Source: JALSJK01 sp964530345
Lineage (GTDB): Bacteria; Pseudomonadota; Gammaproteobacteria; Methylococcales; Methylomonadaceae
Direction: 5' to 3'
DNA length: 7,306 nucleotides
Assembly (NCBI GenBank): GCA_964530345.1
Contig: CAZGYJ010000143.1
Location: forward strand, 1 to 7,306
The notes under the pieces are model-generated. The model was not told where the DNA came from. It saw nothing but the letters and a program-made list of their open reading frames with translations, and ran no database searches. The translations under genes were made by a program, and so were the position numbers. The stretch's first letter is position 1; each line of letters starts with the position of its first letter. Shown here piece after piece: positions 1 to 6,886 of the stretch.

Positions 1-41
1 ATCTATACTTAAACCATTTCTGAAAACAAATAACTTCATTA

Positions 42-470
42 ATGGTCATTATCTTAAGAAAAATCCCATCAGAAACACTTTATCAAGATATAGTTGAATT
101 TATTGAGCCAGCACTAAAAGGGAAATGGTTCACTAAAGGCGGATATATAGAGGAAGTAAAAATTCTAACCATTAAAGACCCTAACAAGGAAACGACTGAG
201 CAGCATGCTTTGGTCAGAATCAGTCCAGATTCTTGCGCTAAAAGAGTGATCAAATTGCTAAACAGAAAACCAATTCTGGAAAAGCGGATTGCAGTTCGAG
301 AATATCAATACCGCTCCTGGCGCAATGACCCAAGAACGAGTGCAAATAAAAAACTGGCCGAGCAACTGCGACGGCGCAAAGGCAGTCGCAGGCGAGCAAA
401 TCTGGAAACAACCATTAGAAACCCGGTCACTTTTTCCAGCAGCAAAAGCTTCCATCGTGTCCAGGCATGA
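42..470 (+). CDS. RRM-like small basic RNA-binding protein (putative)
   Basis: A 142-residue protein whose first 90 residues resemble a degenerate RNA recognition motif. A hydrophobic first strand (VIILRKIP, residues 2-9) stands where RNP2 would be. A helix follows (about 13-25), and the strand HALVRI (55-60) stands where RNP1 would be, then a second helix (63-73) and a last strand (IAVREY, 83-88). The aromatic residues usual in RNP1 are missing, so RNA binding is inferred from the fold pattern and from the very basic tail (about 98-119, RRRKGSRRR). No signal peptide or membrane segment is visible, so it should be cytoplasmic. The ATG has no clear Shine-Dalgarno sequence before it, and nothing upstream in the window offers a better start. 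It converges on the isomerase gene downstream, 61 bases away. Similar small RRM-like proteins occur, as far as I recall, in methanotrophic gammaproteobacteria. Coding status is fairly sure; the family call is moderate. Confidence 0.7.
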   Translation: MVIILRKIPSETLYQDIVEFIEPALKGKWFTKGGYIEEVKILTIKDPNKETTEQHALVRISPDSCAKRVIKLLNRKPILEKRIAVREYQYRSWRNDPRTSANKKLAEQLRRRKGSRRRANLETTIRNPVTFSSSKSFHRVQA

Positions 471-493
471 ATCATTGAAAAGAGCATCTTAAA

Positions 494-507
494 AAAACCT
501 GAGTTTT
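494..507. terminator. weak hairpin between convergent genes
   Basis: Between the two convergent stop codons, AAAAC-CTGA-GTTTT forms a 5-bp stem with a 4-base loop. It is preceded by further A residues, so the minus-strand transcript of the isomerase would end in a run of U. The stem is short and AT-rich, so a terminator role is only plausible. Confidence 0.25.
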
Positions 508-531
508 CTAAATTCAAGATACAATAAAAAT

Positions 532-1224
532 TTAGTTTACCTTGAGCAATTCAATATCATAGATTAGAGTACTGTTTGGCGGAATATTTTTGCCAAAAGC
601 ATGATCACCAAAGCCCAGATATGAAGGGATAAATAACCGCCATTTTCCACCTTCAGACATTTTCATCAAGGCTTCAGACCACCCCTTGATAAGGTGATCA
701 ACTCTCAACTTAACTCCGTCTTCCCGGCCGAGTGTATTGTCAATTTCTGCCCCATCCAGCAATGCGCCTTTATACCTTACAGTAACAAAATCTCTTTTGC
801 CTGGCTGCTTTCCTTTTCCCTGTTTTATAAGCTGGTACTGCAAACCACTGGGTAACTCAATAACCTTTTCATTTTTTTTGTTTTCAAGCAAAAATTGTTC
901 TTCTTCCTGTTTATTTTTCACTGCCATTTTAGAAGCTTTTTCTTGTTCCATCATCGCTACTTGTTGTTGAAGCTTTCCCAATGAATTCCGCATCTCCTTA
1001 AATCCCATTAATAAATCGGAATTTTTTTCAGCATCCAAAACACCCTGGATCAAGAGCTTAGGTGCAAGCTTAATACCTTGCCGGTCAAAATCGCTGCCAA
1101 TTTGATATCCGGTACTATAGTTTATTTTCATATTTGTAATTTGATCTGTAGTTTGCCCAATCGCAAAGCAAGCGTTATTGAAACAATACGTGAGCAAAAT
1201 TATTGAAATAAATTTTATTTTCAT
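532..1224 (-). CDS. exported FKBP-type peptidyl-prolyl isomerase (Mip/FkpA-like), second copy
   Basis: A 230-residue protein with a Sec signal peptide (residues 1-21, cleavage probably after CFA) and no lipobox, so a soluble periplasmic protein. Residues about 30-115 match the helical FKBP N-terminal dimerisation domain (NYSTGYQIGSDF, then a long charged helix). Residues about 124-230 form the FKBP catalytic domain, which catalyses cis-trans isomerisation of Xaa-Pro bonds. Pocket residues by analogy with FKBP12: Y151, D162, W182, the IPPN loop (214-217) and Y222 for F99. Two positions differ: FKBP12 F36 is I161 and Y82 is F205, so activity or substrate choice may be altered. The total length is normal for Mip/FkpA proteins. 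It starts 3 bases after the stop of the neighbouring isomerase gene, so the two are almost certainly co-transcribed and translationally coupled. The exact role, as foldase, chaperone or both, cannot be told from sequence. Confidence 0.93.
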   Translation of the reverse strand: MKIKFISIILLTYCFNNACFAIGQTTDQITNMKINYSTGYQIGSDFDRQGIKLAPKLLIQGVLDAEKNSDLLMGFKEMRNSLGKLQQQVAMMEQEKASKMAVKNKQEEEQFLLENKKNEKVIELPSGLQYQLIKQGKGKQPGKRDFVTVRYKGALLDGAEIDNTLGREDGVKLRVDHLIKGWSEALMKMSEGGKWRLFIPSYLGFGDHAFGKNIPPNSTLIYDIELLKVN

Positions 1225-1227
1225 TGA

Positions 1228-1938
1228 TTATTCTCCATTGTTCCTGGACTGGTCAGTAGCTTCATTGACTGCAATTAACTCCACATCATAAATCAGAACC
1301 TGATTTGCAAGAGGACCGCGGCTTCGATATCCCAAATGCGATGGAATAAATAACTGCCAAACAGCGCCTTCGTGCATTTTTTGCAGCGCTTCAGACCAAC
1401 CAGGAATTAGGTTTTGAATTTTAAATTGCGCCGGCTTGCCATCTCTATAGGAGCTATCAAATTCACGACCGTCAATCGTTTTCCCTCGATAATTAACGGT
1501 AGCAATATCTGTTGCTTTTGGCTGCTTTCCTTTGCCTGGCTTGATAATTCTAAATTGCAATCCGCTCGGCAAAGTGATGACATCTTTATTCTTGGCATTT
1601 TCTGCCAAAAACTCTTGACCTTGTTTACGATTCAAATAGACTTTTTGTCTTTTTTCCTTGATGTTAGCAACCTGTATTTGTTTTTTCATGCCTACCAGCA
1701 AACTATACATTTCAATTGGAGACAAGGTAGGTTGTTTTTTCTTTGTCGCATCCGTAATTCCTTGCATTAAAGCATTTGAAGATGGTTTCACATTCTGGCG
1801 CTTGAAATCTTGCCCTATCTGATACCCCAAACTATAGCTGATACGATCAGCGTCATTTTTAATATTGCTTTTGTCATCCGCCTGGACATTACTCACAATC
1901 ATGCCGATAACCAGCAGCATAAATAATTTTTCTAACAT
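1228..1938 (-). CDS. exported FKBP-type peptidyl-prolyl isomerase (Mip/FkpA-like), first copy
   Basis: A 236-residue periplasmic prolyl isomerase. I chose the ATG at 1938 rather than an in-frame one at 2004 because it places a clean Sec signal (MLEKLFMLLVIGMIVSNVQA, cut before DDKS) at the N-terminus; an AGAGATAAG stretch precedes it. Residues about 30-108 are the helical FKBP_N domain (DRISYSLGYQIGQDFKRQ). Residues about 133-225 are the FKBP domain with Y140, F150, D151, W171 and Y194 in pocket positions. The loop that reads IPPN or IGPN in relatives is shortened here to RSRGPLANQ, an unusual feature close to the active site. Both domains align with the downstream copy, so the pair arose by duplication and diverged. 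The gene lies 221 bases after the multicopper oxidase stop codon on the same strand. A polar, asparagine-rich tail (NEATDQSRNNGE) ends the protein. Confidence 0.92.
   Translation of the reverse strand: MLEKLFMLLVIGMIVSNVQADDKSNIKNDADRISYSLGYQIGQDFKRQNVKPSSNALMQGITDATKKKQPTLSPIEMYSLLVGMKKQIQVANIKEKRQKVYLNRKQGQEFLAENAKNKDVITLPSGLQFRIIKPGKGKQPKATDIATVNYRGKTIDGREFDSSYRDGKPAQFKIQNLIPGWSEALQKMHEGAVWQLFIPSHLGYRSRGPLANQVLIYDVELIAVNEATDQSRNNGE
1231..1236 (-). promoter_or_regulatory. Shine-Dalgarno of the second isomerase gene
   Basis: GGAGAA on the minus strand, with GGAG 8 bases before the ATG at 1224. It lies within the last sense codons of the upstream isomerase gene (GGA GAA TAA). Ribosomes ending there would free or reach this site, which supports translational coupling and fixes the start of the second gene. 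Confidence 0.75.
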
Positions 1939-2110
1939 AATTTTCTTATCTCTAATATTTGATTTTGGAATCTGCCAAAGATTATTTTGATTATCTGCCA
2001 ACACATTTCTTTCAGTTCGAAAGTTTCAGTTAGACTTTGAATAAAAAAATTGTTGATTTTTTCTGGGGCAATAACCAACCACGCGATAACCTTAAACAAA
2101 TCTTTACCAT

Positions 2111-2152
2111 CCAGACTAAAAGCTCCTTTATAAAAAAGGGCTTTCAGTCTGG
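2111..2152 (-). terminator. strong hairpin after the multicopper oxidase gene
   Basis: Eight bases after the oxidase stop codon, CCAGACT and AGTCTGG (2111-2117 and 2146-2152) close a long stem. In minus-strand RNA the stem runs 13 bp with one G-U pair, then one bulged A, then CCUUU/AAAGG around a 5-base loop. On the plus strand the wobble would be an A-C mismatch, so the structure favours the minus-strand transcript. No U run follows it, so it is more likely a partial terminator, processing site or 3'-end stabiliser than a full intrinsic terminator. It could set oxidase and isomerase expression at different levels. Confidence 0.55.
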
Positions 2153-2159
2153 AAACCAC

Positions 2160-4337
2160 TCAGAACAACTCCGCAGGACAATCTTCGTAGGGTGAGCCAA
2201 CACAGAAAGGCCGCATCATCTCATTATCTTCGTGCTCTAGAATATGACAGTGCCAGACATAAAGTCCTGGATTATCAAAACGAGCCCGAATCCGGGTAAC
2301 CTCGCCTGGATAAGCAATAACCACATCCTTGAAACCATTTTCAAAAGGCAGAACATTGATATCCGTTGGACCTCCATCAATCGCTTCACGCCCAATAACC
2401 TTAAATTTAACCAAATGTAAGTGAATGGGGTGAGCATCTTCAGTAAAATTAGAAATAACCCAATCTTCTGTCGCTCCCAAAAACGGATTTTCCGTAATAG
2501 GATCACTCCATAACAATGGTATCGGCATTCCCGACGAATCAACAACTCCCAGCAGCGCTTGCCGAGGAGCAAATGGCACACCTCCTGCCACTTTACAGTC
2601 TTCCTTAAAAGTGGGGCCCGGCATAACATCTTGAAGTTGCAGGATCAAACCATCAGGTTTAATGAGAACACAAACCTCTGAAGATTCTTCTTCATTCAGA
2701 GACACATAACGCGCTTTATTGGGCTTAATTAGCGCATGATCAGCCAGTGATAATTTGTCTGGATGAGCAAATTCTGGGCCGTAGTTTGGCCCAACAACAA
2801 ACTCCATCACCTGACCCGTCGTTTGCGGATCGGCAGCAAAATCTGGAAATCCACCGAAAGGGGTATCAGGAGCCGTATTTATCATCCGCACTTTAGTTCC
2901 TGTTGCAAGGTTAGTGAAATCAACAATGATATCCATACGTTCGGCAGAAGCCATTAATAAGGCCTGGCCAGGATCTAATTTTTTTGTACGGATAGTTCCA
3001 GTTTCATCATCATAAAGCTCCTGTTTGCCTGTCGATACTTTCACTACATCTGATAACAGACCTTGATCTCCGCCTATTACCCACATTGGTATTTCTTTAC
3101 CAAGAGAACCGTCAGCCTTGACAACAAACAACGCCAAATTTAATGTTCGGGAATTGCTTCCATTCAAAACACGAAAACGATAGCGGGCCTTGTCCACATC
3201 CAAGTAAGGCCAACTGATTCCATTAACAACCATCACATTAAAGAAGGCCTCTGGATTCCATCTTTTAGCAATATCAGTTTCAGGAGCAAATTTGATCTTG
3301 AGTTTTTTCTTGGGAATACGCTCAAAAAACGCCCGGTGTTTTGGATAAAACAAAGAGCCATCTTTGTTGAAAGATCGATCCTGAATGACCAAAGGTATTT
3401 CGTAATATTTACCGAAAGGATTATTACCCTGCTCGTCATTAACGCGAGGTGAAGGCCCTGGCAGGTTAAGATGTTTTTCCTGGCCTTTGTCATCTCGTAT
3501 CAACCAAAATCCTGCCAGTCCGGCATAAACATTCAGGCGCGTTATACCTAAAGCATGATCGTGATACCATAAAGTCGTCTCATTTTGCTTGTTTGGATAT
3601 TCAAAAATGGCATAACCAAGGTCACCTGGGTTGGCATCACCATTGGGCAAACCAACGGCGTCATCAAACAATCTTCCCGACATTTCATATCCCTTCGGTA
3701 TGTTTTTGGCATTGGGCAACCACCATGCTTCAGGGTAACCATCGCTGTCTGCATTAGTAACAGCGCCATGTACATGAGTAACAATTGGCACCGGCCCTTT
3801 ATAAGGCTTGTCACTGGCAACTGCACAGTCAGTATGATCTGTACCGTCCATACAATTTGTAGCAGGAGGATTTGCCCAATGTAACGTCTGATCAATAGTG
3901 TCTTTCAGGACGTGAGGTAAAAACTTCCTTTTCTTTTTTACCAGATCATTTATCCATTTAACTGAGATATTTCGATTACTCTTAGCCTCAATGGTAAAAC
4001 CAGGGTAAAAAAAAGATCCCCCTTTAGTAGCAATACCAGGTTCATCAACTGAACCATAACCCCAGACTTTCGTCTTGGGAAATCCCTTGGGAAGAATCTG
4101 CTGTTTGAATTGCCTAACGGCTATATTGTAATCAGTACATTGATCATGTTTTTTTACATCATCCTTGCAATCGCTTTTTGGCATTTCTGGCGGAATCACC
4201 AAAGGTGATACATATTTTGGAATAGTGGTTGGGTCCAAACTGCCTCCCGGCAAAGGAACAGCATTCACATTTCCCAATACTATCGCCAATGACCCAAATA
4301 ATCCGATCTTAATACCCTGAATATTTTTTGATTTCAT
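2160..4337 (-). CDS. exported CotA/bilirubin-oxidase-like multicopper oxidase (laccase-like)
   Basis: A 725-residue enzyme with all four copper-ligand motifs: HVH (188-190), WYHDH (H259, H261), HPIHLH (H636, H639, H641) and HCHILEHEDNEM (H696, C697, H698, H702, M707). C697, H636, H702 and axial M707 make the type 1 site; the other eight histidines make the trinuclear site that reduces O2 to water. TTLWYHDHALGITRLNVYAG and the C-terminal motif are closest to CotA and bilirubin oxidase, so phenols, bilirubin-like pigments or metal ions are possible substrates; the real one is unknown. Residues 1-26 are a Sec signal (cut after NVNA) without twin arginines. The first histidine motif comes about 80 residues later than in CotA. 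Extra cysteines (57, 67, 162, 171, 556, 581, 712, 720) suggest disulfides. Proline content is high (61 residues). Two isomerase genes follow on the same strand and a response regulator precedes it. No missing ligand or frameshift was seen. Confidence 0.95.
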   Translation of the reverse strand: MKSKNIQGIKIGLFGSLAIVLGNVNAVPLPGGSLDPTTIPKYVSPLVIPPEMPKSDCKDDVKKHDQCTDYNIAVRQFKQQILPKGFPKTKVWGYGSVDEPGIATKGGSFFYPGFTIEAKSNRNISVKWINDLVKKKRKFLPHVLKDTIDQTLHWANPPATNCMDGTDHTDCAVASDKPYKGPVPIVTHVHGAVTNADSDGYPEAWWLPNAKNIPKGYEMSGRLFDDAVGLPNGDANPGDLGYAIFEYPNKQNETTLWYHDHALGITRLNVYAGLAGFWLIRDDKGQEKHLNLPGPSPRVNDEQGNNPFGKYYEIPLVIQDRSFNKDGSLFYPKHRAFFERIPKKKLKIKFAPETDIAKRWNPEAFFNVMVVNGISWPYLDVDKARYRFRVLNGSNSRTLNLALFVVKADGSLGKEIPMWVIGGDQGLLSDVVKVSTGKQELYDDETGTIRTKKLDPGQALLMASAERMDIIVDFTNLATGTKVRMINTAPDTPFGGFPDFAADPQTTGQVMEFVVGPNYGPEFAHPDKLSLADHALIKPNKARYVSLNEEESSEVCVLIKPDGLILQLQDVMPGPTFKEDCKVAGGVPFAPRQALLGVVDSSGMPIPLLWSDPITENPFLGATEDWVISNFTEDAHPIHLHLVKFKVIGREAIDGGPTDINVLPFENGFKDVVIAYPGEVTRIRARFDNPGLYVWHCHILEHEDNEMMRPFCVGSPYEDCPAELF

Positions 4338-4342
4338 GACGT

Positions 4343-4349
4343 CTCTCCC
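4343..4349 (-). promoter_or_regulatory. Shine-Dalgarno of the multicopper oxidase gene
   Basis: GGGAGAG on the minus strand, inside AGAGGGAGAG, with GGAG 7 bases before the ATG at 4337. It is the strongest ribosome binding site in the window and confirms the start that gives a proper signal peptide. Confidence 0.75.
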
Positions 4350-4448
4350 TCTAATTTAATCAGTCAAAAAGTTATTATTTTTTTAAAGCACTTTAGATAT
4401 GCTTGTGGTTAAGACTACAGCAACGTCAAAAAATCAGCGTCCCGCAAC

Positions 4449-4512
4449 AAGACAGTTTTTCCCACCAATTGGGTTAAAATTAACTACCCTTTAGTACAGG
4501 AAAAACTGTCTT
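4449..4512. repeat. nested inverted repeat (14-bp perfect arms)
   Basis: Perfect 14-bp arms, AAGACAGTTTTTCC (4449-4462) and its reverse complement (4499-4512), enclose 36 bases. Inside them GTTAA-AA-TTAAC (4473-4484) is a second perfect hairpin, with GGG and CCC just outside it. The unit could form a cruciform or a nested RNA hairpin. It lies about 110 bases before the oxidase start codon and about 290 bases after the regulator stop codon. It may be an operator, a transcript-end structure or a small mobile-element remnant; the sequence does not decide. Confidence 0.6.
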
Positions 4513-4799
4513 CAATGGATAACAAACTCACTAAACTTAATCTGTTGCAAAATTTCTGTGACTGCCGCTTATGAGGAAAATGGATAATTTAATCCGGAAG
4601 GAATGGACGTTAAAAAGGAAGTTTTACCAGGAGACAGTCAGGCTAAGGGGTTCGTAGCGAGGCAAATGAATGAGCATGGTTTATTAATCTTTTGAGGCGC
4701 ATAGCAGTTCTACGCTACAAAGAAGATCGGAGTAAGGAGCCTATTCCCCATCGCCGCAACAGAATCTCCCTTAATCCGACAACCGGCTGGAAAAATTGT

Positions 4800-5450
4800 T
4801 TATGAAACCTTGCTCGGAAGAATTCCTGCTTTTTCTGCTTCCAAGACAGCTTCCATCCTGCTAGTCACTGAAAGCTTAGAAAAAATTGACTTCAGATGAT
4901 ATTTGACGGTGCTTTCTGAGATTGACAATGCTTCAGCAATATTTTTATTCCTGTGCCCTTCTGAAACTAATTGGATAATCTGGATTTCTCTTTTTGTCAT
5001 TTCAAAAAGCAGATCTTTTCTTTTATCAAAAAAACCAGTGGCCTGAATAAATTTAGATGTAATAATTGGATCGAGATAATATTCTCCGCGGCTTACCATC
5101 CGAATGGCTTTAATTAAATAATTAATATCAGATTTTTTAGACACATAGCCTCGTATTCCACTTTTGACCGTTTCATAAACAGTTTGCTCATTACAAAACG
5201 AGGTATATATAATTATTTTGACTTCAGGATATCGTGCAGACAACTTTTCGATTGTTCGTTCATCACCCGAAACATTGTACGTTAAGTCATATATAACAAT
5301 ATCAGGGGTATTGTTCTCCAATTTCTGGAACAATTCTCTGGAAGATGATGCACAATCAAGTACTTGAAAATTTTCTTTGTTTTTTAACAGTGTCCACAAA
5401 CCAAAGCGTACCGCAGCGCAACTATCTACAATCAAAATTCTAATTTCCAT
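4800..5450 (-). CDS. NarL/FixJ-family response regulator (receiver + LuxR-type HTH)
   Basis: A two-domain transcription regulator of 216 residues from the ATG at 5450, the length usual for the NarL family. An in-frame ATG at 5495 would add 15 residues; neither start has a good ribosome binding site, and I prefer 5450 because the receiver begins there (MEIRILIVDS). Receiver, residues 1-115: phosphoacceptor D55 (IVIYD), conserved T83 (IYTS) and K105 (YVSK). The acidic pair that holds Mg2+ is D9-S10 rather than two acids, so phosphorylation may be altered. The LuxR HTH spans about 150-205: MTKREIQIIQLVSEG, then NKNIAEALSISESTVKYHLKSIFSKL, with the recognition helix around STVKYHL. No sensor kinase gene is in the window. 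It is transcribed towards the oxidase gene and may regulate it, but the 462-base gap argues for separate promoters. Confidence 0.9.
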   Translation of the reverse strand: MEIRILIVDSCAAVRFGLWTLLKNKENFQVLDCASSSRELFQKLENNTPDIVIYDLTYNVSGDERTIEKLSARYPEVKIIIYTSFCNEQTVYETVKSGIRGYVSKKSDINYLIKAIRMVSRGEYYLDPIITSKFIQATGFFDKRKDLLFEMTKREIQIIQLVSEGHRNKNIAEALSISESTVKYHLKSIFSKLSVTSRMEAVLEAEKAGILPSKVS

Positions 5451-6203
5451 TTCAGTCACATTGTGATTAGCATGTAATTTCAGTTTAAAAAACATATGAA
5501 TTAGACGGAGGTGCCTAGTTATTTCTTATGCGAAAGTTCGCTAGTAAGGTTTTCTTTGCAATTGCTGACAGCAAATAATCATGTAGGTAATTAATTATTA
5601 TCAATACGCTTATAAAGCAATATCTTTTGCTTCTCAAACGAATAATGTATCCAGAATATTCATTTGCTATCCGTTAAGCCCACATTCAGAATTCAAAGTA
5701 CCACATTTTCCACTTAATGTATATATTGCAATAAAAATCAAATCCTTGCAGTGTTTAATCAGACAAAATCAGGATTTCTGAAATTGACCAATTTATTAAC
5801 AAATGCTTAATAAGAAATTATTTGACCTAGCGCCAAAAGCCAGTCGCAAAAAAGAATCCAGACCTAATTAATGAAATCTATTGCTTACATTTTTATCGGC
5901 AATCATTATTTTTCGCCAATCTTTATGCTGAAAAAAAACTCTGGATAAAAAAATAAAACCAAGGAAATTAGCCAGACAAAATGGGCTAGCTGGTAACCGC
6001 CAAAACTGCCTTTCGTTGTCGCCACAAAAATTAAACGTCTTACTTACCGTTTTTAAATGGCTAATAGCACAAATAGAAATCTCGGGAAATGGCTTTTGGA
6101 AGAAATAATGGCAATTCCAGTCAGTTTTCCATCAACCCTTCTCCTGATTGAAAAGCCCGGGATATTGAAACATCCACCCTTATTAAAACTAAAGATACAG
6201 CAC
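5451..6203. other. long AT-rich region without a convincing gene
   Basis: About 700 bases between gmk and the response regulator gene, rich in A/T runs and with stops in most frames. The part nearest 5495 should contain the regulator promoter. A small symmetric site TTGCT-GAC-AGCAA (5562-5574) lies there and could be an operator. The only longer open stretch is a minus-strand frame from 6131 to 5868 (87 codons, rich in Phe) that has no usable start codon until near its end; I treat it as chance or as a gene remnant. I see no rpoZ, which often follows gmk in gammaproteobacteria, and no clear terminator after gmk. Confidence 0.55.
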
Positions 6204-6830
6204 TTAATTCTTTTCCGAAAATAGCAAAGCAGTTATTAATCCAGCCAATTGTTTTTGCTGTCGATCTGCTTTTAGGCGTCTTGCAATGACTATACTTTTC
6301 AATTCCGACAAAGCCTGTTCAAAAACATCGTTAACAACTAAATAATCGTACTCTGCATGGTGCTGCATTTCAGCAACTGCCGCCTTCATTCTTTTTGCAA
6401 TAATTTCTTCGCTATCCTGACCACGACCTCTCAATCGTTGCTCAAGAATCGAAATGGAAGGAGGCAAAATAAAAATTGATTCACTTTGAGGAAAAATTGA
6501 ACGAACCTGTTGCGCACCTTGCCAATCAATTTCCAAAATAACATCCTTACCATCATCCAGATGCCGTTCTACCGTTTGCTTGGCTGTGCCATAGTAATTC
6601 TCAAAAACCTGGGCATGTTCAAGAAAAGCCTGATCCAAAATCATGCTTTCAAATTTTTGTTTCGAAACAAAAAAATAGTCTTTCCCATCTTTTTCACCGG
6701 GCCGCTGTAACCTGGTGGTGTGCGAAACGGATACTTGAATATCATCCAGTTCGCTCACTAACTGCTTCACCAGACTGGTTTTTCCTGCACCTGATGGTGC
6801 AGAGATAATAAAAAGTGTACCTATAAACAT
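6204..6830 (-). CDS. gmk: guanylate kinase
   Basis: A 208-residue enzyme that phosphorylates GMP to GDP with ATP in the cytoplasm, needed for GTP and dGTP supply. The P-loop APSGAGKTS lies at residues 11-19. The GMP-binding part is intact: SHTTR (36-40), RPGEKDGKDYFF (43-54), E71 and YYGT (79-82). EIDWQGAQQV (100-109) is the conserved strand and helix typical of the family, and RLRGRGQDSEE (132-142) is the lid with its catalytic arginines. Length and start match the family, which normally has two or three residues before the GTL strand. The best Shine-Dalgarno match, GGAG, is 14 bases before the ATG, farther than usual. It reads in the same direction as the HdeD-like gene upstream but is separated from it by a large palindrome, so it probably has its own promoter. 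It seems intact and functional. Confidence 0.97.
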   Translation of the reverse strand: MFIGTLFIISAPSGAGKTSLVKQLVSELDDIQVSVSHTTRLQRPGEKDGKDYFFVSKQKFESMILDQAFLEHAQVFENYYGTAKQTVERHLDDGKDVILEIDWQGAQQVRSIFPQSESIFILPPSISILEQRLRGRGQDSEEIIAKRMKAAVAEMQHHAEYDYLVVNDVFEQALSELKSIVIARRLKADRQQKQLAGLITALLFSEKN

Positions 6831-6886
6831 TTTTATTCTGTTGTCTCCAAAAAAATCAGGATATTTTTTGTTTTTGCTTGTTTCGC

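Larger units (their letters stand above)
4338..4799. other. 462-base spacer between response regulator and oxidase genes
   Basis: This stretch has no convincing gene. It should hold the promoter of the oxidase gene, which reads on the minus strand, but I found no pair of -35 and -10 boxes good enough to mark. It contains the nested inverted repeat at 4449-4512. Between 4513 and 4799 only short open frames are present on the plus strand (28 codons from 4571, 30 codons from 4603), without a well-spaced ribosome binding site. Confidence 0.6.

Noticed and set aside
1939..2004. A 22-residue N-terminal extension of the first isomerase from an upstream ATG.
   Set aside because: It would bury the signal peptide behind a polar stretch; the internal ATG at 1938 gives a normal Sec signal.
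1932..2159. A 75-codon minus-strand frame starting with GTG right after the oxidase stop codon.
   Set aside because: It runs through the strong hairpin, overlaps the signal peptide coding part of the first isomerase gene, has no proper ribosome binding site, and its protein resembles nothing I know.
2237..3895. Several open frames of 60-130 codons inside the oxidase gene on both strands.
   Set aside because: They are out-of-frame or antisense readings of a gene with complete copper motifs.
4338..4440. Possible promoter of the oxidase gene (TTGCTG and TATCTA with 18-base spacing, minus strand).
   Set aside because: Both boxes match the consensus at only about half of the positions; in AT-rich DNA this is expected by chance.
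4603..4695. A 30-codon plus-strand frame (MDVKKEVLPGDSQAKGF...) with AAGGA just before the ATG.
   Set aside because: The Shine-Dalgarno-like bases touch the start codon, the frame is very short, and there is no similarity I recognise or context to support it.
4654..4718. GTAGCG and CGCTAC set 53 bases apart, resembling the core of the large palindrome at 6921-6996.
   Set aside because: Only six to eight bases match, which is too little to claim a decayed copy.
5868..6131. An 87-codon open minus-strand frame in the gap after gmk.
   Set aside because: It has no start codon before its last part, its Phe-rich content follows from T-rich DNA, and no domain is recognisable; it is kept only as part of the low-interest gap finding.
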